DNA of 63,489 nt from Limivicinus sp963617275. Lineage in GTDB: Bacteria; Bacillota; Clostridia; Oscillospirales; Oscillospiraceae. The stretch is taken from the NCBI GenBank assembly GCA_963617275.1, contig CAVENX010000014.1:1-63489 (forward strand), in the 5' to 3' direction. The notes under the pieces were generated by a model, which saw nothing but the letters and a program-made list of their open reading frames with translations, was not told the origin of the DNA and did not search any database. Below are positions 33,417 to 41,219 of the stretch, one piece after another. Position 1 is the first letter of the stretch, and each line of letters opens with the position of its first letter. Position numbers and translations under genes: made by a program.

Positions 33417-34301
33417 ATGGCGGTTATCGGTATATTGATAGTTGTTTTTCTTGTTCTCATCATTGCGAATATACGTATAGTCCAGCAGGCAAAGGCCGTT
33501 GTTGTCGAGCGGCTCGGCGCGTATAAGACGACGTGGAACGTCGGTCTGCATGTAAAGGTTCCCATAATCGAGAGAATTGCAAAGGTGGTTTCTTTAAAAG
33601 AGCAGGTTGCGGACTTTCCGCCCCAGCCGGTCATCACCAAGGATAATGTCACCATGCAGATAGATACTGTCGTGTATTTTCAGATTACCGACCCCAAGCT
33701 CTATACCTACGGTATCGAGCAGCCTATGGTTGCAATTGAAAATCTTTCCGCGACGACGCTCAGAAATATCATCGGCGATCTTGAGCTTGACCAGTGCCTT
33801 ACAAGCCGCGATATCATAAACTCCAAAATGCGCACCATTCTTGACGAGGCGACCGATCCCTGGGGCATCAAGGTAAACCGTGTTGAGCTGAAGAACATTC
33901 TTCCGCCCAAAGAGATCCAGAACGCAATGGAAAAGCAAATGAAAGCGGAGCGTGAGCGCCGCGAAGCGATCCTCAAAGCCGAGGGCGAAAAGAGAGCGGC
34001 TATCCTTGAGGCGGAAGGCGAAAAGGAATCCGCGATCCTTAGAGCTGACGCAAAGAAGCAGCAGCAAATACTTGAAGCCGAGGGTGAAGCGGAGGCTATT
34101 CTCACGGTTCAGAAAGCGACTGCCGAGGGTATCCGCCTTATCAACGAGGCGACGCCGAGTGATGCAGTTATCCGTCTGAAAGCGCTTGAGGCTTTTTCCG
34201 CTGCTGCAAACGGCAGTGCGACCAAGATAATTATACCCAGTGAGATCCAGGGACTTGCGGGGCTTGCAGGCGGGGTAGTTGAAGCGGTCAAGGACAAGTA
34301 A
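33417..34301 (+). CDS. SPFH/band 7 (stomatin-like) protein
   Basis: A 294-residue protein: N-terminal membrane anchor (residues 3-19), SPFH domain (QAKAVVVERLGAYKTTWNVGLHVKVPIIERI), then a long heptad-rich coiled coil with repeated KAEGEK/EAEGE segments (about residues 185-235), and a short hydrophobic tail. It probably oligomerises at the membrane and organises protein complexes, with NfeD as partner. GGAGG precedes the ATG. Confidence 0.92.
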   Translation: MAVIGILIVVFLVLIIANIRIVQQAKAVVVERLGAYKTTWNVGLHVKVPIIERIAKVVSLKEQVADFPPQPVITKDNVTMQIDTVVYFQITDPKLYTYGIEQPMVAIENLSATTLRNIIGDLELDQCLTSRDIINSKMRTILDEATDPWGIKVNRVELKNILPPKEIQNAMEKQMKAERERREAILKAEGEKRAAILEAEGEKESAILRADAKKQQQILEAEGEAEAILTVQKATAEGIRLINEATPSDAVIRLKALEAFSAAANGSATKIIIPSEIQGLAGLAGGVVEAVKDK

Positions 34302-34340
34302 AAAGTATCGCCGAAGACCGAAAGCTATTTATAAGAAGGA

Positions 34341-34367
34341 AAAACCGGCGGGGAAACCGCCGGTTTT
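34341..34367 (+). terminator. Terminator after the SPFH gene
   Basis: AAAACCGGCGG / CCGCCGGTTTT form a perfect 11-bp stem with loop GGAAA. It ends only 16 bases before the hexokinase start. Confidence 0.75.
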
Positions 34368-34382
34368 AATAAGGAGAAGATG

Positions 34383-35657
34383 ATGAGCAGTGCAGCAGAA
34401 TTTTTGAACAGACACCGTATGTCTCCGCAGCTTGTTGACCCGATGATCTATGCAGGAAAAATGCTTGAGGATATGGAGGCGGGGCTTCGCGGGGATAAAA
34501 GCTTTATGCCCATGATACCTACATATATCAAGGCGGACGGGGTCATTGCGAAAAACAGACCCGTCATAGTCATAGACGCGGGCGGAACAAATTTCCGCTG
34601 CGGTGTTGCCGAGTTTACGGATGAAGGCTGCCGCCTGATGGATGTCGAAAAGCATAAGATGCCGGGAATCGGGAAAAGCGCAACGTGGGAGGAATTTATT
34701 TCCTTTACGGCGGATAAGATCCAGCATATGACTGACAAAACCGATCTGATCGGCTTCTGCTTTTCATATAATGCCGAAATAACTCCGGAAATTGACGGCA
34801 GGGTAAAACGTATCGATAAGGAAGTTGTTATTACCGGTTCGACGGATAAGCTTGTCGGAAAGTCACTGTCGGAGGAGCTTGAGCGGCGCGGCATTCCCGG
34901 AAAGCGCGTTTTTGTTCTCAATGACACCGTTGCGGCGCTGTTGGGCGCATCCTATAAGCTTGACAAGTCAAAATACAGCGGCTTTATCGGACAGATAAGC
35001 GGCACGGGGGCAAATACCTGCTGTGTGCTTCCGTACAGCAGGATAGGCAAGCTTGACAGAAACGACGATGTTTCTATCCTTATAAATCTTGAGTCCGGCC
35101 TCTATGCCGGAATCGAGCAGGGCGATTTTGACCGTGTACTTGACAGAAACAGCAATAATCCCAATGACAAAATAATGGAAAAAATGATATCTGGTGCGTA
35201 TCTCGGCGAGATAGGACGGCTTTGCGTAACTGCGGCGGCCGACGAGGGGTATCTTTCGGAGGGCGCAAGCCGTAAAATAAAGGCGCTCGGGCATGTTGAC
35301 ACGGCTGTTCTTGACGCGTGGGCTTGTAAAAACGGGCTTGACGCGGTGTGTGAAACTGAGGAAGACAGAGAGTTTGTCGTGGAACTGAGCATTGCGCTCT
35401 TTGACCGTTCGGCAAGGTGTATGTGTTCAAACCTGACCGGCATTATGCTGCTGACGGGAGCGGGAAAGGACAGAGACAAACCCGTATGCATATGTGCGGA
35501 GGGTTCGCTTGTGGATAAAAGCAGGTATTTTCGTCCATTCCTTGAAGCGCATCTCAAAAAGTACGCCGAGGAGGGAATGGGGCTTTATTCCGAACTGCAC
35601 ATCGGCTATGAAACAACGCTTCCCGGATCTGCCGCTGCTGCGCTACTCAACGCCTGA
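34383..35657 (+). CDS. Eukaryotic-type hexokinase
   Basis: About 424 residues, phosphorylating hexose with ATP. The motifs follow the eukaryotic hexokinase family, not bacterial ROK or Glk: phosphate loop VIDAGGTNFRCGVAEF, LIGFCFSYNAE, catalytic Asp in VLNDTVAALLGASY, GQISGTGANTCC and EKMISGAYLGEIGRL. Two adjacent ATGs exist; the second is better spaced from AAGGAG. Its place near a polysaccharide locus could mean it supplies hexose-6-phosphate for nucleotide sugars (inference). Confidence 0.88.
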   Translation: MSSAAEFLNRHRMSPQLVDPMIYAGKMLEDMEAGLRGDKSFMPMIPTYIKADGVIAKNRPVIVIDAGGTNFRCGVAEFTDEGCRLMDVEKHKMPGIGKSATWEEFISFTADKIQHMTDKTDLIGFCFSYNAEITPEIDGRVKRIDKEVVITGSTDKLVGKSLSEELERRGIPGKRVFVLNDTVAALLGASYKLDKSKYSGFIGQISGTGANTCCVLPYSRIGKLDRNDDVSILINLESGLYAGIEQGDFDRVLDRNSNNPNDKIMEKMISGAYLGEIGRLCVTAAADEGYLSEGASRKIKALGHVDTAVLDAWACKNGLDAVCETEEDREFVVELSIALFDRSARCMCSNLTGIMLLTGAGKDRDKPVCICAEGSLVDKSRYFRPFLEAHLKKYAEEGMGLYSELHIGYETTLPGSAAAALLNA

Positions 35658-35679
35658 TAGTTTTAATAGTAATTATAAA

Positions 35680-35717
35680 ACCGCACTGACCTTTGCATGG
35701 ACTAAGGTCAGTGCGGT
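35680..35717. terminator. Bidirectional terminator, hexokinase/tlpA
   Basis: ACCGCACTGACCTT and its exact complement form a 14-bp stem with a 10-base loop between convergent genes. Confidence 0.8.
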
Positions 35718-35741
35718 GCCGTATTTTTCGCTTTGTGGTTT

Positions 35742-36503
35742 TCAGGCGAGAAGAGCGTCGAGCTTCTCTGCCCAGAACTTATAGCTTCTTGCACCAATGG
35801 CAATGCCATTGTATAATGTGCGCAGCTCTTCGGCGGCGTCGGCTCCGACATACGCGGTTATCTCGCTCTCCGGCAGATCAAGCTGGACAAGGCGGCCTTC
35901 ACTGTCGAGAATTATGGTAGAGGGAATGGCGGGAGCGTCAAAAAGACCGAATGCATCGCTGTCCGTTCCGTCTCCGAGGCAGACCGTGGCGTAGGTAAGG
36001 CCGTTTTTTCTGATTACGTCCTCGGCACCATCAGTGTCGCTGTAAAGGCCGACCATGTTTATCCCCTTGTCTTTATAGTCTTCGTAGAGCTTTTCGAGAT
36101 CGGGCAGTTCTCCCTTGCAGGGGCCGCACCATGGTTCCCAATAGTTTATAACGGTGTATTTGTATTCGGCAAGCGTGCTGTTGTCAAAGGTGTTTCCATT
36201 GTCGTCGATAACGGAGAAATCCGCTATACGGTAGGAAATGCTTCCGTCTTCCGCAGTCTCGGCCATCTCGATTTTGTCAGTATAGTCGATGTCCGGACTT
36301 GCACCGTCGGAAAGGCTGACCACGGCCACCACGTATGTAAAAACGCCGGCTATTGCGAGAACAAGACCTACCCCGATAAGTATTGCCGGAACCTTGATGG
36401 ATTTTTTCTTAACAGCCCGTATAATAAGGATTATAAGATCCACCAGAATCATCAGCAGACCTATGATCACGGCAGCAAAACCTGCATAAAAGAGTATGAA
36501 CAT
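35742..36503 (-). CDS. TlpA-family membrane thiol-disulfide protein
   Basis: A 253-residue protein: two N-terminal membrane helices (about residues 4-30 and 40-64), then an extracytoplasmic thioredoxin-fold domain with VINYWEPWCGPCKGELPDLEKLY and the cis-Pro loop APAIPSTIIL. It probably reduces or exchanges disulfides outside the membrane. It is the second TlpA domain in the window, besides the NapH fusion. GAGGAGG precedes the ATG. Confidence 0.88.
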   Translation of the reverse strand: MFILFYAGFAAVIIGLLMILVDLIILIIRAVKKKSIKVPAILIGVGLVLAIAGVFTYVVAVVSLSDGASPDIDYTDKIEMAETAEDGSISYRIADFSVIDDNGNTFDNSTLAEYKYTVINYWEPWCGPCKGELPDLEKLYEDYKDKGINMVGLYSDTDGAEDVIRKNGLTYATVCLGDGTDSDAFGLFDAPAIPSTIILDSEGRLVQLDLPESEITAYVGADAAEELRTLYNGIAIGARSYKFWAEKLDALLA

Positions 36504-36548
36504 ATATATTGCCTCCTCTATAGATATTTATAATCATATGCGTTCCAC

Positions 36549-36576
36549 ATTATATCACACATGATGATAAATGCAA
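36549..36576 (-). promoter_or_regulatory. Promoter of the tlpA-like gene
   Basis: On the minus strand TTGCAT, 16 bases, TATAAT, 45 bases before the start codon. The remaining ~340 bases up to the LysR gene at 36917 contain no gene I can support. Confidence 0.6.
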
Positions 36577-36916
36577 GATTTTTCGAAATAAATGTCTTTC
36601 GGATCAAAGCAGAAAACAGAGGAGGATCATATCATAACAGATATACCCGTATTCGTATTTTGCATTTCACTAATCGCGGAAAATGAATATATAATCTATT
36701 TGAGTAGCAATTGTGCGAGTTGGTATGGATGCAGATCCAAAGAGCGGATGAATATCCGTGTAGGGGAAAAGCTGATGTCAATATAGTTTGAAAGCTGACA
36801 GAATATGTGCTATTATATGTGCAAGAGGGCGCATCGGCGCTGTGACAGATGAGACGGGAGCAAAGCCGCGCCGGAATAAGCTGAAACCCTCAATATGCCG
36901 ACAATTGGAGCACATA

Positions 36917-37855
36917 ATGAACGCACAGCAGCTGAAATACGTAATAGAAGCGTGGAAATGCGGTTCAATCAGTAAAGCGGCGGGAAAGCTGTATATTACG
37001 CAGCCCAACTTGAGCCGGACGATCAGATCAATCGAAGATGAGTATAATATAACCATCTTCGCAAGAGGAACATCGGGGATAGAAGTTACGCCTGAGGGAT
37101 ACGCATTTCTGACGGAAGCGGAAAAGCTTGCAGGTCAGTGGGAGAGCTTTGAGGAGCGATTCCGCAGCAGGGCGGAAAAGGGGCTTGGGTTCCGCATAGC
37201 CGTGCCGCGGGCAAGCTATCTGTCGCACGCGTTTATCACGACTGTGAACGCGCTTGATAATGTAAAGCCTTTTGAGATCACGTATTATGAGACAAATAAT
37301 GCGGATATAATCAACTGCGTGTCCCGTCTCGGATATGATTTGGGAATACTGAGGTTCCCAGTCGAATTTGAAAGCACATATAAAAAAGAGCTTGCCGAAC
37401 AGCAATTGACGTTCCGTAACATATATACCTTCAGTTATACGGTCATAATGTCTTCGACGCACCCGATGGCAGGCAGGAAAGAACTCAGGCTGAACGATCT
37501 TGTTCCGTATATCGCCCTTGTTCATGGGGACAATCATTCCGTGAGGTTTTCGGACAACGAAACGGATCAGCTTTATAAGATAAGGCAGTTCAGCAGCAGA
37601 ATTACGATATATGACCGCGGTATACAGTTTGAGTTTCTCAAAACAATCCCGGGAACGTTTATGCTTGTCTCACCTATGCCGGAGGAGATACTCAAGGCCT
37701 ATGACCTCGTCCAGATAAAGCTTGACAGAGACGATGTGGGCTTATTTGAGGATATGCTTATAATGCAGAAGAATCACATAATTTCTGCATTTGAAAAGGA
37801 TTTATTGAATAATATATTTGCCGAACAGAAAAGCGACAAAGCGCTGCTGCTTTAG
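36917..37855 (+). CDS. LysR-family transcriptional regulator
   Basis: A 312-residue regulator starting MNAQQLKYVIEAWK, with a helix-turn-helix (GSISKAAGKLYITQPNLSRTIRSIE) and an effector domain. GGAG lies 6 bases before ATG 36917; upstream in-frame codons lack a site. It is followed by the [FeFe] hydrogenase gene 77 bases on, in the same direction, and may control it. Confidence 0.85.
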   Translation: MNAQQLKYVIEAWKCGSISKAAGKLYITQPNLSRTIRSIEDEYNITIFARGTSGIEVTPEGYAFLTEAEKLAGQWESFEERFRSRAEKGLGFRIAVPRASYLSHAFITTVNALDNVKPFEITYYETNNADIINCVSRLGYDLGILRFPVEFESTYKKELAEQQLTFRNIYTFSYTVIMSSTHPMAGRKELRLNDLVPYIALVHGDNHSVRFSDNETDQLYKIRQFSSRITIYDRGIQFEFLKTIPGTFMLVSPMPEEILKAYDLVQIKLDRDDVGLFEDMLIMQKNHIISAFEKDLLNNIFAEQKSDKALLL

Positions 37856-37862
37856 CAAATAG

Positions 37863-37890
37863 TTGTTATTTAATAAAATACAGATATAGT
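37863..37890 (+). promoter_or_regulatory. Possible promoter of the hydrogenase gene
   Basis: TTGTTA, 16 bases, TATAGT, 42 bases upstream of the start codon. Confidence 0.5.
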
Positions 37891-37932
37891 TTGGTGCGTT
37901 TGTAATTTTTTCGTGTAAGTAGGAGAGAGAAT

Positions 37933-39438
37933 ATGCGTAACACACATGGAACCGTCGAAAGTATAAGAGAGATCGTATTCGAAGAGATCGCTAAAGTCGC
38001 ATACGATAACCGCGGCCTGAAGGATCTGGATAACCTGCCGTATGAGCTGCTGCCCGGCAACGTCGCGCAGTACAGGGACAGCGTTCTGAAAGAACGTCAG
38101 ATCATCGGCGAGAGACTCCGCCTTGCGTGCGGGCTGCCGCTGCGCCAGTCTGACAGATATGAACCGCTGAGCGACGGCGTGGAGGAAGCGGAGGTTCATG
38201 AAAAATATTATACGCCGCCTCTCGTTAATGTTATCCCTTATGCCTGCAATGCCTGCCCGGAGAAAAAGGTCGTTGTCACATCGAACTGCCAGGGCTGTGT
38301 TGATCACCCATGCCGCACGGTGTGCCCGAAAAAAGCGATTTCCGCCGACAAAGGCGGGAAAAGCGTCATTGACGAAGAGCTGTGCATAAAATGCGGCAAA
38401 TGCATCGAAGCCTGCCCGTACGGCGCTATCGGCAAACTTGAGCGCCCGTGCGCCAAAGCCTGCGGAATGGACGCAATAAGCTCAGACGAGTTCGGACGCG
38501 CTAAAATCAACTATGACCTGTGCGTATCCTGCGGACAGTGCATGGCAAGCTGCCCATTCGGCGCTATCGCCGATAAGAGCCAGATATATCAGCTTATAAA
38601 ATCCATTATGGCAGGCGATAAGGTGATCGCGGTCGTCGCGCCCGCATATATAGGGCAGTTTACCGGAAGCACCCCCGCAAAGTTCAAAAAAGCGATGAAG
38701 ATACTCGGCTTTGAAGATACGATAGAAGTGTCGATCGGTGCGGATATCTGCACGATCGATGAAGGAAACGACTTTATTGAAAAGGTTCCTGCCGAACAGC
38801 CGTTTATGGGCACGTCCTGCTGCCCTGCGTGGAGCGTTATGGCAAAGCGTTTTTTGGGCGCTCAGGCCAACTGCATATCTATGACGCTTACCCCTATGGT
38901 CATTACCGCAAGGTTCGTAAAAAAAGAACACCCCGACGCAAAAATTGCCTTCATAGGCCCGTGTGTGGCGAAAAAGCTTGAGGCAAGCCGGAAGAGCGTA
39001 AAATCCGAGGTTGATTTCGTCCTCACCTTTGAAGAACTCAACGGAATGTTCGCCGCAAAAAAGGTCGTCTTTTCTGAGCTTGAGACCGATAAGGATGATG
39101 AGATATGCACCGGAACAGGCGCCGGCAGAGGTTTTGCCGTTTCCGGGGGAGTGGCGCAGGCCGTCAAGGATTATATTTCAAAGATCAGACCCGATATGGA
39201 AGTAAATGTCGAGTGTGCGGACGGACTTAAAAATTGCAAAAAAATGCTTCTTATGGCAAAGGCCGGAAAACGGAACGGCTATCTGCTCGAAGGTATGGCC
39301 TGCCCGGGCGGGTGCATAGCCGGCGGCGGAACGATAACGCCGATCGCACAGTCGCAGAAAAATGTTGAGGCATACAAAAAAGCGGCGGAGTACGCCGGCG
39401 CGGATGAAAGCCCGTATGCGGGGTGTGAGGTACAATGA
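37933..39438 (+). CDS. Monomeric [FeFe] hydrogenase, group B-like
   Basis: A 501-residue iron hydrogenase. N-terminal ferredoxin-like clusters include CQGCVDHPCRTVCP, CIKCGKCIEACPYGA and CVSCGQCMASCPFGA. The H-cluster motifs are TSCCPAW (L1), IGPCVAKKLEA (L2) and EGMACPGGCIAGGG (L3). L2 begins IGPC rather than MPC, and the accessory-cluster pattern fits group B enzymes of gut Clostridia, whose physiological role is unsettled. The next gene overlaps its stop by 4 bases. Confidence 0.9.
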   Translation: MRNTHGTVESIREIVFEEIAKVAYDNRGLKDLDNLPYELLPGNVAQYRDSVLKERQIIGERLRLACGLPLRQSDRYEPLSDGVEEAEVHEKYYTPPLVNVIPYACNACPEKKVVVTSNCQGCVDHPCRTVCPKKAISADKGGKSVIDEELCIKCGKCIEACPYGAIGKLERPCAKACGMDAISSDEFGRAKINYDLCVSCGQCMASCPFGAIADKSQIYQLIKSIMAGDKVIAVVAPAYIGQFTGSTPAKFKKAMKILGFEDTIEVSIGADICTIDEGNDFIEKVPAEQPFMGTSCCPAWSVMAKRFLGAQANCISMTLTPMVITARFVKKEHPDAKIAFIGPCVAKKLEASRKSVKSEVDFVLTFEELNGMFAAKKVVFSELETDKDDEICTGTGAGRGFAVSGGVAQAVKDYISKIRPDMEVNVECADGLKNCKKMLLMAKAGKRNGYLLEGMACPGGCIAGGGTITPIAQSQKNVEAYKKAAEYAGADESPYAGCEVQ

Positions 39439-39986
39439 AAACGAAAAAAAACAGTCCCACGAAATTTATTGCTACAGCGGCGGTCGGAATTGCAATGGTA
39501 ATCATTGCCCAGCTGCTTGGAAAGGTGATACCGGCGGCGCTTGTCCCGCTTCTCGGAATATCTGCATCGCAGCTTATTACGGGCACTCTCGTTAACTGCG
39601 TGCTGTTTGTATTTTCCGAAATTTTTGGTATGTACTGCGGAATATCAATAGGTATTTGTTCCGCGATAATCGCCTCGTTTATCGGAGTAGGTCCGTCAAT
39701 TGCTGCCATCGTGCCGATCATTGCCTGCGGAAACGCACTCCTGTGCCTTATATACTGCTGCATGAAGAAAGTACCACGCACGCTGGCTGTGATCGTGTCG
39801 GCGGCCGGTAAATGTGCTTTCCTTTGGATAGGCGTGTCTGTCGCCTTGTCTTTCCTGTCTTTGAAGCAGGCTCAGGTAAGCATGCTTACGCTGATGTTCT
39901 CGTGGCCGCAGGGAATAACGGCATTGGCCGGAGGCCTGATCGCCGCCGTTATAAGCAAACGCATCGCCCCGCACCTGAAGCACTGA
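39435..39986 (+). CDS. ECF-transporter S-component-like membrane protein
   Basis: A 183-residue, mostly hydrophobic protein with about six helices and a basic C-terminus, similar in size and layout to ECF S components (ATAAVGIAMVIIAQLLGKVIP). It overlaps the hydrogenase stop (ATGA), so the two are translated together. A substrate link to the hydrogenase is unknown; no EcfA or EcfT gene is nearby. The assignment rests on size, topology and context. Confidence 0.6.
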   Translation: MKTKKNSPTKFIATAAVGIAMVIIAQLLGKVIPAALVPLLGISASQLITGTLVNCVLFVFSEIFGMYCGISIGICSAIIASFIGVGPSIAAIVPIIACGNALLCLIYCCMKKVPRTLAVIVSAAGKCAFLWIGVSVALSFLSLKQAQVSMLTLMFSWPQGITALAGGLIAAVISKRIAPHLKH

Positions 39987-40006
39987 ATAAAGAGATTCTA
40001 AAATAA

Positions 40007-40051
40007 ATGTTGGGGTGCACATCCACGCCGGATGTGCACCCCAACATTTTT
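40007..40051 (+). terminator. Strong terminator of the hydrogenase operon
   Basis: A perfect 18-bp stem (ATGTTGGGGTGCACATCC and its complement) with a 5-base loop ends in TTTTT. Confidence 0.93.
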
Positions 40052-40065
40052 CATGCAAAAACTAT

Positions 40066-40096
40066 AGGCTCTGCTCCGTTAGTTGGGGCAGAGCCT
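40066..40096 (-). terminator. Terminator of the polysaccharide operon
   Basis: AGGCTCTGCTCC / GGGGCAGAGCCT form a stem; on the minus strand it is followed by ATAGTTTTTGC. It closes the long minus-strand operon. Confidence 0.7.
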
Positions 40097-40223
40097 TTGG
40101 TTTGCCGAAAATCCTTTTATGCGCACAAAACGGCGATCAGCGGAAAATTGCTTTAGGGTACAGCCTGCCTTTGTGCGAAGTACAGTCAGTAAACAGTACT
40201 CACTTACGGCGCGGAAACGGCAA

Positions 40224-41189
40224 TCAACCGTTTGCGTATATCAAGCTGTGAAGATATTCGGTGTTCTTTTCGTAGTCAATGACAAGGTAGGATACACCGT
40301 AATCTTCAGATTCTGAAAAGGTGCCGTCAGCCGGTATTCTGGCGGTCGTCAGATCATATTTCATCATTTTAGTGCCGTTAAAAGCCAGTGCGGCCATATC
40401 CGTCCAGCTAAGATCGGTCTTGATCTCAGAGATCAGCAGCGCTGCAAGCTTGTACATGTCGGTAAACTTCATGCTCTTGACATTTTCCTTAAGCAGCGAA
40501 ACAACTGTTCTTATTCTTGCGGTCCTGTCATAGTCGTCGTTGCCGGCGTCTCTTATACGCATATAAGCCACCGTCTGTACACTGTTGAGTTTTGTAAGCC
40601 CGGGCTTTGCGGGGTCAAGCTTATTCTCCGACGTGTCAACGCCCAGCATTTGATCAAGGTTTTCAATTTTCCAATTCATATTCAATATTTCGGCTTCCGA
40701 CAGATCAACCTCGATTGCGCCGACATAATCAAATATGTCAATAATGTTCAGATAATTGAATACGACATAGTTGTCGATATCAATGTCAAAGCTTTTTTCG
40801 ATCACTTCAACCAGAAACTCCGGCCCGCCGAGCTGGTATGACAGCGTGAGCTTGGACGAGGGACGATCATCTATTTTATATTTGATGTCGCGCATAAATG
40901 ATACTGCTGATATTGAACCCGCTTCATCGGATATTGAAATGAGCAGAATACCGTCGGCATTGCCGAGATCGGAAAGCCCTTCTACGTTATCATTATCAAC
41001 GCCTATCAGGAGAATGTTTCTGATTTTCTTATCTTCCGCTTTACGATTATCCGCAGCGGCCGCGCTTCCGGTATCCGGGCTTGATGTGCCGGATGCCGAA
41101 GCGCAGGGTATGGCTGCCAAAAGCAGAAATGCGGTCAGAATATAAGCCAAAAGCACATTAAAAATTTTTTTTGTTCTCTCTATCTTCAT
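40224..41189 (-). CDS. LytR-CpsA-Psr (LCP) family protein
   Basis: A 321-residue protein: N-terminal membrane helix (residues 11-32), short linker, then the LCP domain (ILLIGVDND, GNADGILLISI, SFMRDIKYKI, TVAYMRIRDAGNDDYDRTARIRTVV). LCP enzymes transfer lipid-linked glycopolymers onto peptidoglycan. Some conserved Arg/Asp positions differ slightly (RDIKYKI where RDxxV is common). As last gene of the operon it is the likely anchoring step for the glycan made upstream. Confidence 0.85.
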   Translation of the reverse strand: MKIERTKKIFNVLLAYILTAFLLLAAIPCASASGTSSPDTGSAAAADNRKAEDKKIRNILLIGVDNDNVEGLSDLGNADGILLISISDEAGSISAVSFMRDIKYKIDDRPSSKLTLSYQLGGPEFLVEVIEKSFDIDIDNYVVFNYLNIIDIFDYVGAIEVDLSEAEILNMNWKIENLDQMLGVDTSENKLDPAKPGLTKLNSVQTVAYMRIRDAGNDDYDRTARIRTVVSLLKENVKSMKFTDMYKLAALLISEIKTDLSWTDMAALAFNGTKMMKYDLTTARIPADGTFSESEDYGVSYLVIDYEKNTEYLHSLIYANG

Positions 41190-41219
41190 ATTTTCTCCTC
41201 TTGATTTCAGCGAAGCATA

